54,511 bases of DNA from a virus. Shown here in pieces: positions 28,231 to 36,019 of the stretch (position 1 is the first letter of the stretch; every line of letters starts with the position of its first letter). The stretch is from positions 1 through 54,511 of the IMG/VR virus record IMGVR_UViG_3300025695_000014; one strand, 5' to 3'. The position numbers and the translations under genes were made by a program. The notes beneath the pieces were generated by a model. That model was not told the DNA's origin. It worked only from the letters and a program-made list of their open reading frames with translations, and did no database searches.

Positions 28231-29028
28231 ATGACTACACCAAACTGGTTAAAATCTTATGTTGAATCGCTGACAATTCCTGTCGGTGGTCGTATGCGAT
28301 CAGACTGCCCCGTCTGCGGTAAGTCGAATACCTTTAGTGTATCCGACACAGGACTGCAACGGCTTTGGTTTTGTTTCCACGCAGATTGCCACACAAAGGG
28401 TTGCACAGATTTGACACTGACAAAAGAGAAAGCCAAGACTGCTTTCGCCAAAAGAGTGGCTGACAAAATTGTTACTGACAAAACATCCTTTCAAATACCG
28501 GATACCTTTGTCAGTCTGTCACGCAACCTCGATGCCGAATCCTATGTCAAACGAGTTGGTGCGTACGATGCGTATCTTGCAGGTCGTGTTGACATTCGCT
28601 ACGACTTTCGACAGCACCGTGTCGCGTACATGATCAAACAGAATGGATCAGTCATCGATGCGGCAGGACGAGCATTACGAAACATCAAACCGAAGTGGTA
28701 TCGCTACAATGATCGAAAATACCCATTTATTTGTGGAAGCAGCCCTGTGGGAATTGTTGTCGAAGATGCTGCTTCTGCTTGTGCCGTTAGCAACATAGCC
28801 ACAGGCATAGCCCTGCTTGGTACAAACTTACCGCCAGAGTACATAGATGTCTTGACAAAATTTGAAAAGATCTATGTCGCACTTGACAAGGATGCAACAA
28901 GTCTGGCATTAACAATGGTTCGACAGTTGGCGACAAGTGTCCCAACCAAGATGATTATTTTGAAACGTGACCTTAAGGATATGACAAAGGACGAAAGGGA
29001 TGACTTCATCACAAGCAAACTCAATTGA
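28231..29028 (+). CDS. DNA primase, DnaG/T7 gp4-type (265 aa)
   Basis: An N-terminal zinc-binding domain (Cys26, Cys29 in CPVC; Cys48 and Cys53 or 58) is followed by a TOPRIM domain with Glu179 (GIVVEDAASAC) and the Asp219-x-Asp221 pair (YVALDKDA). It makes RNA primers for the helicase coded next, corresponding to the primase half of T7 gp4 as a separate protein. The start at 28231 is chosen over 28132 because the earlier part is hydrophobic, lies in the promoter region and has no ribosome-binding site. The ribosome-binding signal here is also weak. Its end overlaps the helicase by 29 bp. Confidence 0.88.
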   Translation: MTTPNWLKSYVESLTIPVGGRMRSDCPVCGKSNTFSVSDTGLQRLWFCFHADCHTKGCTDLTLTKEKAKTAFAKRVADKIVTDKTSFQIPDTFVSLSRNLDAESYVKRVGAYDAYLAGRVDIRYDFRQHRVAYMIKQNGSVIDAAGRALRNIKPKWYRYNDRKYPFICGSSPVGIVVEDAASACAVSNIATGIALLGTNLPPEYIDVLTKFEKIYVALDKDATSLALTMVRQLATSVPTKMIILKRDLKDMTKDERDDFITSKLN

Positions 29029-30229
29029 CAAACAGATACTTGGGTTCTGTTTGAACGCCGACTTCTTTGGTCGGGTTAAAAACATTCTTGACAGATCAAT
29101 GTTTGAGCGAGAGTTGCGTGACATATTTGACACGCTGACGTTTGCTCACACAAACTACGGCAACGATGTAACAGTCCAAGAACTTGTTGCCCTATTTAAT
29201 GACCGTAATCCTGCTATGCCTGACGCATCACGTCGCAATGTTGTTGAGACAATCGTCCAGTTGGAGATTGGCAACCCCGACAATACGGACTTGCATTTAG
29301 ATATTGTCAACAACTTTTGGTTACGCGACAGGGCAAGGCAGGTTGGAGAGAAAGCCATCGAGATCTTTACAGGTGAGAGTGAAGACTTTGGTGAGTTACG
29401 CCGCTTAATTGATGTTATTGAAGACGGGCGGATATCTGACAAAACAACCTATTCCAAGATTGATTCTGATCTGGGAGAGTTGCTTGACGACGAGACAGGA
29501 GATCCGGATTTCCCTTTTGAATTCAACCTGATCAGCGAAAATGTTTCGGGACTTGATCGAGGTAATCTGGGTATTTTGTTTGCTCGTCCCGAAGTAGGTA
29601 AGACAACCTTCTGTTGTTTTCTTGCCGCAAGTTATGTTAGACAAAAGTTCAAGGTAACCTACTGGGCAAACGAAGAACCTGCCAAGCGCATCAAGTTGCG
29701 TATCATCCAATCTTTCTTTGGCGTAACCAACGAGGAGATGAGACGAGACAGGACAGAATTAGCAGAGCGTTATCAAAACGAGATTGCACCGTATTTAACA
29801 ATATTTGATTCGGTTGGCACAAGCGTTGAAGAGATGGATCAGTACGCCAAACTAAACAGTCCCGACATCATGTTCTGTGACCAGTTAGATAAGTTTCGTA
29901 TATCTGGCGAATACAATCGCGGTGACGAACGCCTCAAAGAAACGTACGTTGTTGCTCGTGAGATTGCAAAGCGAAACAACCTTTTGCTTTGGGCTGTCAG
30001 TCAGGCAAGTTTTGACGCTCACGACAGACAGTGGATTGATTACTCAATGCTTGACAACTCACGGACAGGCAAGGCAGGTGAAGCCGACATTATCATTGGC
30101 ATTGGTAAAACCGGATCAAGTGACATTGAGAACGTCGTTAGACACATCTGTGTAAGCAAGAACAAACTCAACGGGTGGCACGGTATGATCAATGCACAGA
30201 TTGACATCGGTCGGGGAGTATACTATTGA
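29000..30229 (+). CDS. Replicative DNA helicase, DnaB-like (409 aa)
   Basis: Residues 1-125 resemble a DnaB N-terminal domain. The RecA-fold motor has Walker A 'ARPEVGKTTF' (195-204), the catalytic glutamate region 'YWANEEPAKRI' (221-231), Walker B 'DIMFCDQLDK' (289-298) and a 'LLWAVSQAS' motif later. It unwinds DNA at the fork with the primase encoded just before. The length of 409 is short but normal for phage DnaB-like proteins. Confidence 0.9.
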   Translation: MTSSQANSIDKQILGFCLNADFFGRVKNILDRSMFERELRDIFDTLTFAHTNYGNDVTVQELVALFNDRNPAMPDASRRNVVETIVQLEIGNPDNTDLHLDIVNNFWLRDRARQVGEKAIEIFTGESEDFGELRRLIDVIEDGRISDKTTYSKIDSDLGELLDDETGDPDFPFEFNLISENVSGLDRGNLGILFARPEVGKTTFCCFLAASYVRQKFKVTYWANEEPAKRIKLRIIQSFFGVTNEEMRRDRTELAERYQNEIAPYLTIFDSVGTSVEEMDQYAKLNSPDIMFCDQLDKFRISGEYNRGDERLKETYVVAREIAKRNNLLLWAVSQASFDAHDRQWIDYSMLDNSRTGKAGEADIIIGIGKTGSSDIENVVRHICVSKNKLNGWHGMINAQIDIGRGVYY

Positions 30230-30513
30230 GGAGACATACCCGATACGTTAGAGATAGGCGTTTAAGAAGACGGCGTTGGCTTGATATCTACAAACTACAC
30301 AGGGGATGCGATATCTGCGGCTACAAAGAGCATCCAGTTGCGCTACACTTTGATCACCTCGACAGGTCGCAGAAGCGTTACGCAATCGGTATCATGATAA
30401 CCCACAATCTCAAACGCTTGTTTGAAGAAATACGGAAGTGCAGAGTGCTTTGTGCAAACTGCCACTTCATTGAAACACACAAGGAACGAACCAATGAAAA
30501 TACTGACATTTGA
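30226..30513 (+). CDS. HNH endonuclease (95 aa)
   Basis: Starts with TTG in a TTGA overlap with the helicase stop; GGGGAG lies 7 bases upstream. An Arg-rich N-terminus is followed by 'CDICGYKEHPVALHFDHLD' and 'CRVLCANCHFIETH', giving two Cys pairs and the His/Asn-His active site of HNH nucleases. Free-standing HNH genes beside DNA polymerase genes are often homing endonucleases. Its last 20 bases overlap the exonuclease gene. Confidence 0.8.
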   Translation: MRRHTRYVRDRRLRRRRWLDIYKLHRGCDICGYKEHPVALHFDHLDRSQKRYAIGIMITHNLKRLFEEIRKCRVLCANCHFIETHKERTNENTDI

Positions 30514-31078
30514 CGTCGAAACAACCCACATCGAATTACCATCGGGTGGCACAACCCCCCTACCTTATTTTAACAACAGACTTGTGTCGGTCGGTTACAA
30601 GTGGCTTGATAGCCCCGAAGTGACGTACGACTGCTACTACCACTCAACCGAACCGCCCACCCAACAGGCGGCTGTATCCTTTCAGTCTTGCCTCGACAGG
30701 GCGGATGTGGTCGTTGGACAAAACATCAAGTTTGACCTGTCATGGATACGAGCGTGTGGCTTTGTGTACGATAAACAGGTGTACGACACGATGGTTGCGG
30801 AGTACATTCTTTCAAAAGCCCGACGGTGGCCTCTTGGGTTGGACGCACTGGCAAAGAAGTACGGCGGAACCCAAAAGGAAAAGGACTTGATCACACCGTA
30901 CTTTGAGGACGGTAAAACATTCTATGATATCCCGTGGGACATCATTGTGGAATACGGAACGGCTGACGTTCTTGCTACTGAGCATGTTGCTCTCAAACAA
31001 CTTGAAGCCTTTGGCACTACATTCGAGGAATTATTCAATGGAACAGAAACTAATACCGACGCTGAAATTGTCGCTTGA
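30494..31078 (+). CDS. DNA polymerase 3'-5' exonuclease (194 aa)
   Basis: A DnaQ-like RNase H fold: ExoI DxE (Asp7, Glu9 in FDVETT), ExoII Asp81 (GQNIKFDLSW), ExoIII Tyr154…Asp158 (YGTADVL). It corresponds to the proofreading domain that in most family A phage polymerases is fused to the polymerase. Here it is a separate ORF that ends 41 bases inside the polymerase gene in another frame. ATG 30494 has AAGGA 8 bases upstream. Confidence 0.88.
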   Translation: MKILTFDVETTHIELPSGGTTPLPYFNNRLVSVGYKWLDSPEVTYDCYYHSTEPPTQQAAVSFQSCLDRADVVVGQNIKFDLSWIRACGFVYDKQVYDTMVAEYILSKARRWPLGLDALAKKYGGTQKEKDLITPYFEDGKTFYDIPWDIIVEYGTADVLATEHVALKQLEAFGTTFEELFNGTETNTDAEIVA

Positions 31079-32579
31079 CATGACTGCCGTGCTTGCACAA
31101 ATCGAATACAACGGTATCAAGATCAATCAAGATACCCTAGCAACCATTCGCACTCAATACGAAACCGAGATGAACCACCTTGAGTTACGTCTTACGAAAC
31201 TTGCCCAAGAGGCGATGGGTGATACACCAATCAATCTGTCTAGCCCAGATGATCGTAGTATGTTGCTTTACTCACGCAGGGTTCGTGACAAGGGGCTTTG
31301 GTCAACAGTATTTAATCTGGGTCACGAGGTGCGTGGCTCAACTCGCAAACCAAAACGTCGCACCCGTATGTCCAACAAGGATTTTACTGCCAACGTGAGA
31401 GGATTAACTGATGTCGTTTATAAGACAATTGGTAAGCATTGCCACGATTGCGGTGGTAAAGGACGTTATTCACCGCTCAAGAAAGACGGGACACTTGGCA
31501 AGGCTATTCGCATCTGTCGCCCTTGTAGTGGCAAGGGAGTGATATATGAATCAACAGGACAGGTTGCCGGATTCAAACTTGTACCCCGCAACGTTGTTGA
31601 TGTAGCATCAGCCGGATTCAAGACAGACAAAGAGACCTTGAATGAACGGGCTATGGATATGCAGGGAAGCGCACGAGAGTTCGCTGAATCCTATGTTCGC
31701 TATAATGCCCTTCGCACGTATCTCAGCACCTTTGTTGATGGGATGGAAAATAACGTTGACAGTGAGGGTTTCATCCACCCTGAATTCATGCAGTGTGTTA
31801 CTGCAACAGGTCGCCTATCCAGTCGCAAACCTAACTTCCAGAACATGCCGCGAGGATCAACCTTTGAGATTCGTAAGGTGATTGAAAGTCGGTTTGAAGA
31901 CGGGTGGATAATCGAAGGGGATTACAGCCAATTGGAATTCAGAGTGGCAGGGTTTCTTGCAAAGGATGACCAAGCCTACGAAGATGTTGGCATGAAGGTT
32001 GACGTTCACAGTTACACGGCGAACATCATTGGTTGCACACGCCAAGAAGCCAAAGCCCACACCTTCAAACCCTTGTATGGTGGCGTAACTGGTACTGATG
32101 ATCAGCAACGATACTACCGCGCCTTCAAGCAGAAGTATGCAGGGGTCACACAGTGGCACGACAGTTTGCAACGGGAAGCGGTATCTAAACGACAAATAAC
32201 TTTGCCATCCGGACGCCAGTACGCTTTTCCTGATGCTCGTTGGACGGAGTGGGGTACTGCGACAAACCGCACTGCCATCTGTAACTACCCTGTTCAGGGG
32301 TTTGCTACGGCTGACCTGTTACCCTCTGCATTGGTGCGGCTAGATTACGAGATGAGAAAACATAACCTTAAGTCATTGATTTGTAACACTGTTCACGACT
32401 CAATTGTGATTGATGCTCATCCGGATGAAAAAGATATTTGTATCGAACTGATGAAAATTTCTATGCTTTCAATTCCGGAAGAGGTTTCAAAGCGTTACAG
32501 AATTAATTACGACATGCCAGTTGACATCGAGATAAAAATCGGTAAAAACTGGCTTGACACAACCGAAGTACCCTTGTAG
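31038..32579 (+). CDS. DNA polymerase, family A, with DnaJ-like zinc insert (513 aa)
   Basis: Polymerase motif A is EGDYSQLEFRVAG (Asp295), motif B RQEAKAHTFKPLYGG (Arg335, Lys339, Phe343, Tyr347), motif C VHDS (His453, Asp454). Phe343 is the position equivalent to Pol I residue 762. Between the 'NLSSPDDRS' element (66-74) and the rest of the thumb lies an insert with two CxxCxGxG motifs, C135-x2-C138 and C160-x2-C163, like the DnaJ central zinc domain. This insert is the hallmark of HMO-2011-type polymerases. ATG 31038 has GAGGAA 7 bases upstream. The exonuclease is encoded separately upstream. Confidence 0.93.
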   Translation: MEQKLIPTLKLSLDMTAVLAQIEYNGIKINQDTLATIRTQYETEMNHLELRLTKLAQEAMGDTPINLSSPDDRSMLLYSRRVRDKGLWSTVFNLGHEVRGSTRKPKRRTRMSNKDFTANVRGLTDVVYKTIGKHCHDCGGKGRYSPLKKDGTLGKAIRICRPCSGKGVIYESTGQVAGFKLVPRNVVDVASAGFKTDKETLNERAMDMQGSAREFAESYVRYNALRTYLSTFVDGMENNVDSEGFIHPEFMQCVTATGRLSSRKPNFQNMPRGSTFEIRKVIESRFEDGWIIEGDYSQLEFRVAGFLAKDDQAYEDVGMKVDVHSYTANIIGCTRQEAKAHTFKPLYGGVTGTDDQQRYYRAFKQKYAGVTQWHDSLQREAVSKRQITLPSGRQYAFPDARWTEWGTATNRTAICNYPVQGFATADLLPSALVRLDYEMRKHNLKSLICNTVHDSIVIDAHPDEKDICIELMKISMLSIPEEVSKRYRINYDMPVDIEIKIGKNWLDTTEVPL

Positions 32580-32589
32580 TATGGTACTA
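32554..32589 (+). promoter_or_regulatory. Sigma70 promoter inside polymerase 3' end
   Basis: Plus-strand TTGACA (32554-32559), 17-base spacer, TAGTAT (32577-32582); predicted start near 32589, 35 bases before the next ATG. Confidence 0.45.
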
Positions 32590-32623
32590 CAACTTAACCC
32601 CTCTATGAATGGAGATTTGGAAA

Positions 32624-33475
32624 ATGGACGGGACAGAACTTGTAAATATCGATTCAGACATGGATCAACTCGTAGCGGCTTTTGATAGTGACAACACAGA
32701 AGCCCTTATGAAATTCACGGGACAGGCAGAGCAAAAGAAGACTGGTTTGCCTCGTCTCAATATCAACTACAACGAAGAAACCGACGACGGTATTTCTCTG
32801 AAGCGTGGCACGTGGAAGATTTATGTTGACGGTGAATTCTTGTACGCCCCAGAGGTGTACATTCGCCCAATCCTTCGTACCTTTGAATGGAGTGCGTGGG
32901 ATCAAGAAGAGCAGACTTTTTCTTCTAAGTCTGTCCAGAAGCCTACACTCTCTGGTAGTTTCCCTGACACGACAGGTACTGATCGTTGTGGTCGTCTCTC
33001 TCGTGACGAGGAAGAAAGTCTGGGTAAGGATGATCCTGCTCTGATTCGCTCACGGATGGCGGTTTGCAACCAAATCATCTACGGCTTGATCAGCGGTAAG
33101 TTCACCAAAGCTGACGGCACTGAAGTCGAATTGGATAATTCCCCATTCGTAAGTTACTTCAAGAAGTCAGGCTTCATGCCAATCCGCAACTTCATTGAAA
33201 GTCTCACAAAGCAGAACAAGGTGATGCAACGTTGCAACATCCTTCTTCGTACTGCAAAGAAGACGATGGGAGCAACAAGTTATTTTGTTCCTGTTCCGAC
33301 ACTTGCAGGTGAGATTGATATCTCCGACAGCGACAAGGATATGATGAAGATGTTTGTTGAGACTGTAAAAGGTCACAACGAAGTCGTCATGAATCAGCAT
33401 CGGGATGCTGTCAAACTACTTGATGATAGCAACATCGATTTAGCGGATGACTTCAAAGATGCTGCTTCTGCTTAA
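32624..33475 (+). CDS. Probable replication-associated protein, perhaps ssDNA-binding (283 aa)
   Basis: A 283-residue protein starting MDGTELVNIDSDMDQLVAAF. The middle (LKRGTWKIYVDGEFLYAPEV) looks like an OB-type strand pattern, and the C-terminus is acidic (SNIDLADDFKDAASA), as in many ssDNA-binding proteins that recruit partners through the tail. It lies between polymerase and an exonuclease and has its own promoter. I do not recognise the family with certainty; the ssDNA-binding role is inferred from context and tail. Confidence 0.55.
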   Translation: MDGTELVNIDSDMDQLVAAFDSDNTEALMKFTGQAEQKKTGLPRLNINYNEETDDGISLKRGTWKIYVDGEFLYAPEVYIRPILRTFEWSAWDQEEQTFSSKSVQKPTLSGSFPDTTGTDRCGRLSRDEEESLGKDDPALIRSRMAVCNQIIYGLISGKFTKADGTEVELDNSPFVSYFKKSGFMPIRNFIESLTKQNKVMQRCNILLRTAKKTMGATSYFVPVPTLAGEIDISDSDKDMMKMFVETVKGHNEVVMNQHRDAVKLLDDSNIDLADDFKDAASA

Positions 33476-34343
33476 CATTCAAGACTATCTTGCAAAAGCA
33501 AGCAGGGGGGAACTTAGTGTCCCCCCTTCTCATCTTGACCAGTTTCTTGAAGATTGTAACGTTGCCGTGTCTCGTCAATTACAACGAGAGGCGCGGGACT
33601 TTCGTATCAGGATGTCTGGTCTTGGTCGCCCCGTTTGCCAACAATTGATGGAGCGAGAAGGTTACACAGAGGAAGTTGACTACAACTCTGTGCTTCGTTT
33701 TCTTTTTGGGGATATCACGGAAGCAATCCTGATGCTTGTTCTGCGAGAGTCAGGTTGCAACATTGTTGATTTCCAAAAAGAAGTCAAACTGAGGATTGGC
33801 GACGAAACAATCAACGGCACACTTGACTTAGTTCTTGAAGATGAGATGGGTGTCAAAAAGGTTTGGGATATCAAATCTGCAAGTGACTGGTCATTCAAGT
33901 ATAAGTTTAAGGCTGGCTATGAGAAGATGAAAGAGGACGATCTGTTTGGGTATCTGATGCAAGGTCATCTTTATTCTGAGGCTCTTGGAATGCCGTTTGG
34001 TGGTTGGATAGTCATCAATAAGTCAAGTGGTGAAGTAGCCGTTGTGGACGCTCCTGAGTGGCAAGAAGAGGACAGAGAATTCTACCTCAAGGATGCACAG
34101 GTTCGCGTTAAGCAACTTGTTAACCCTGACACGAAGGTTACCAAGTTTAAGTCAGAGATGGAAACGTACAAGGAAGACGGGGTTGTTACTCCGACGGGCA
34201 ACAAGATACTTGCCAAACCCTGTACCTTCTGCGGCTTTCGGAAGCACTGTTGGCCTAAAGCCAAACTTCATCCGAAGGTAACATCTCGTGCAAAGGTACG
34301 TCCTGAGATCTGGTATGAGGTCGTAAAAAAGGCGGAACTTTGA
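33459..34343 (+). CDS. PD-(D/E)XK exonuclease, RecB/Cas4-like (294 aa)
   Basis: Carries the nuclease core: Glu88 (FLFGDITEAIL), Asp123 (INGTLDLVLED), Asp137-x-Lys139 (VWDIKS). A C-terminal cluster CTFCGFRKHCW may hold a metal or Fe-S site as in Cas4-type nucleases, although only three Cys are close together. It should degrade or process DNA ends in recombination or host DNA breakdown, analogous to T7 gp6. The start could also be 33447; it overlaps the previous gene. Confidence 0.8.
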   Translation: MLLLLNIQDYLAKASRGELSVPPSHLDQFLEDCNVAVSRQLQREARDFRIRMSGLGRPVCQQLMEREGYTEEVDYNSVLRFLFGDITEAILMLVLRESGCNIVDFQKEVKLRIGDETINGTLDLVLEDEMGVKKVWDIKSASDWSFKYKFKAGYEKMKEDDLFGYLMQGHLYSEALGMPFGGWIVINKSSGEVAVVDAPEWQEEDREFYLKDAQVRVKQLVNPDTKVTKFKSEMETYKEDGVVTPTGNKILAKPCTFCGFRKHCWPKAKLHPKVTSRAKVRPEIWYEVVKKAEL

Positions 34344-34344
34344 G

Positions 34345-34746
34345 ATGCCAATCCTTTCGGTAAAAAACTACGACGTGTCGCTCGTTAACCTCAACGAGAC
34401 AGTCTGCCACATGTTTGTTAATGCGGCGGTAGATCGTGGGGGTGAGCGACACGTTGTTCAACTACGACAACACGAGCGGGGTCTTCCGCTCACGCTACGG
34501 GAAAACTACTCTTCCAATGGAACTTTGCTTCAATCAACTGAAGCAAGAGATGTTCCGCGATTGGAAGTTGAATTTCAACAAATATCAAAACATCTTATGG
34601 CTGGTAACATTGTATGTGTCCCGATATACCCTTTGACAGACGAACTACTCAATCTCGAAAAACATTCCCCAAAGATGGCAGGATATCTAAGAAAACGACT
34701 AGAGGGATTGCAGATAAAGTCCCTTTTGGAAAGTACCAGAAGATGA
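34345..34746 (+). CDS. Hypothetical protein before endonuclease I (133 aa)
   Basis: A 133-residue soluble protein that begins one base after the previous stop and ends in an ATGA overlap with the endonuclease gene, so it fills the gap exactly. The C-terminal half (EVEFQQISKHLMAGNIVCVP and following) looks protein-like. Two shorter frames overlap it (34436-34636 and an upstream extension of the endonuclease), so some doubt remains. No domain is recognised. Confidence 0.55.
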   Translation: MPILSVKNYDVSLVNLNETVCHMFVNAAVDRGGERHVVQLRQHERGLPLTLRENYSSNGTLLQSTEARDVPRLEVEFQQISKHLMAGNIVCVPIYPLTDELLNLEKHSPKMAGYLRKRLEGLQIKSLLESTRR

Positions 34747-35123
34747 AACACCGCGCAGGTTATAGATCAGGGTTTGAGTTGAAACTCGCTCAAACGTTGG
34801 TTGAAAACAAGATCAACTTCACCTACGAAGAAACACGAATACCGTACATTCCCAAAACTCGAACGTACACTCCTGACTTTTACCTTGTTGATTCGGACAT
34901 ATACATCGAAGCCAAAGGTAATTTAACAAAGGATGACAGGGTGAAGATGGTGCTTGTCAAGCAACAACACCCTGAGTACGACATTCGAATCGTATTTATG
35001 AATGCCCGTAACAAGATATACAAGGGTAGTAAGACAACGTACTCTGATTGGGCGGAGCGATATGGATTTTTGTGGGCAGAAGGTAGCATACCAAAGGAGT
35101 GGTTAAATGAGCGACGACGGTGA
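34743..35123 (+). CDS. Endonuclease I, Holliday-junction resolvase (126 aa)
   Basis: Homologous to T7 gp3 endonuclease I: 'YRSGFELKLAQTL' holds Glu12, 'RTYTPDFYL' Asp45, 'IYIEAKG' Glu56 and Lys58, and then 'DDRVKMVLVKQQHPEYDIRI' and 'IYKGSKTTYSDWAERYG' follow as in T7. It resolves branched DNA before packaging and helps destroy host DNA. The ATG at 34743 gives ATGA coupling. An ATG at 34614 would add 43 basic residues and cannot be excluded. Confidence 0.9.
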   Translation: MKHRAGYRSGFELKLAQTLVENKINFTYEETRIPYIPKTRTYTPDFYLVDSDIYIEAKGNLTKDDRVKMVLVKQQHPEYDIRIVFMNARNKIYKGSKTTYSDWAERYGFLWAEGSIPKEWLNERRR

Positions 35124-35457
35124 TTTATTTGATAAACTGACAGAGATGAACCGGATGATGGAGACTGCCTCTCTTCTTCCGGATCGCCAGTACATCATAT
35201 TTAATGCGGTAGATGAAGATAACGTTTCTATGTCGGTATATGACACGACAGACATCGATCCCGACGACACAGAACCAACAGCGTCAGATCTTTTATTGTA
35301 TGGCGTGTTAGAAATGCTTGAAACTCGTATGGATGATGTGTTAGAGTTAGGTATTACAAGGTTGGAGATGATTCGAGCCGAATCACAGCAGCCTCGCATC
35401 GGAACAACAAGTCTAGGGGACAATGTTGTTAAAGTGGATTTTGGAAAGAAGCATTGA
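35107..35457 (+). CDS. Acidic hypothetical protein (116 aa)
   Basis: A 116-residue very acidic protein (e.g. 'DTTDIDPDDTEPTASDLLLY') with a helical C-terminal half. AAAGGAG lies 7 bases before the ATG, and it overlaps the endonuclease by 17 bp. No domain is recognised. The negative charge could mimic DNA, but that is only a thought from composition. Confidence 0.65.
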   Translation: MSDDGDLFDKLTEMNRMMETASLLPDRQYIIFNAVDEDNVSMSVYDTTDIDPDDTEPTASDLLLYGVLEMLETRMDDVLELGITRLEMIRAESQQPRIGTTSLGDNVVKVDFGKKH

Positions 35458-35458
35458 G

Positions 35459-35728
35459 ATGACAGACTACAATCGTATTATGGAAGAGATTGAGCAACGG
35501 GGCAAGGAAGCCTACGGTAATGTGGATATGGTGAACAATCCACCCCACTACAATCAGGCAGGTATCGAATGTCTCGACGCCATCGGTGCGGCAACAGGAG
35601 AGGGCTACGAGTATTATCTGCAGGGTAACATCATCAAATACTTATGGCGGTATCGCTACAAGAACGGTGTGGAAGACCTGAACAAAGCAAAGTTTTATCT
35701 TGAACGTTTAATCAAAGAGGCTGAGTGA
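35459..35728 (+). CDS. DUF3310 protein (89 aa)
   Basis: Contains the DUF3310 signature: 'VNNPPHYNQAGIECLDAIGA', then 'YYLQGNIIKYLWRYRYKNG' and 'EDLNKAKFYLERLI'. Family members are small phage proteins sometimes linked to nucleotide metabolism. I start at ATG 35459, which overlaps the previous stop region (TGAGATGA). It is followed by small zinc-finger genes and the ribonucleotide reductase. Confidence 0.88.
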   Translation: MTDYNRIMEEIEQRGKEAYGNVDMVNNPPHYNQAGIECLDAIGAATGEGYEYYLQGNIIKYLWRYRYKNGVEDLNKAKFYLERLIKEAE

Positions 35729-35886
35729 TGAACTGCTGGCACTGTAAGAGTGAACTAATTTGGTGTGGAGACCACGACGTGGGTCACGAGTTTGAACATT
35801 ACTCCATGTTGACTGAACTGCACTGCCCTAGTTGCGGCAGTGATTACGAAGTCTTTTATCCTAAAGAAAAAGACAAAGATGATTAA
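35728..35886 (+). CDS. Small zinc-ribbon protein (52 aa)
   Basis: A 52-codon frame coupled to DUF3310 by TGATG. It starts MNCWHCKSELIWCGDHDVGH and has a second pair CPSC, so C-x2-C…C-x2-C forms a zinc ribbon, ending with a charged tail. Closely similar small 'MNCWHC.…LIW' proteins are widespread in phages. The function is unknown. Confidence 0.83.
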   Translation: MNCWHCKSELIWCGDHDVGHEFEHYSMLTELHCPSCGSDYEVFYPKEKDKDD

Positions 35887-36019
35887 GCACGTTTGCAAAC
35901 ACTGCTTGAACATTCAATACATTTCATCTAAGATGTTCGAATATGCCTCACGCATTCTGTGTCGTGTGTGTTCGAACCCAATAAACAAACAAGACACGCA
36001 GGAGAAAAAAGATGTCTAA
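35879..36019 (+). CDS. Small zinc-finger-like protein (46 aa)
   Basis: A 46-codon frame starting 8 bases before the end of the zinc-ribbon gene: MIKHVCKHCLNIQYISSKMF … with CRVC later, so again two Cys pairs. It ends 8 bases inside the ribonucleotide reductase gene and carries that gene's AGGAG site in its last codons. Tight fit on both sides supports a real gene. Confidence 0.6.
   Translation: MIKHVCKHCLNIQYISSKMFEYASRILCRVCSNPINKQDTQEKKDV

Noticed and set aside
34436-34636. Alternative 66-residue gene before endonuclease I
   Set aside because: It looks somewhat protein-like, but the 133-residue frame fits the gap exactly with coupling on both sides; only one can be the main product.
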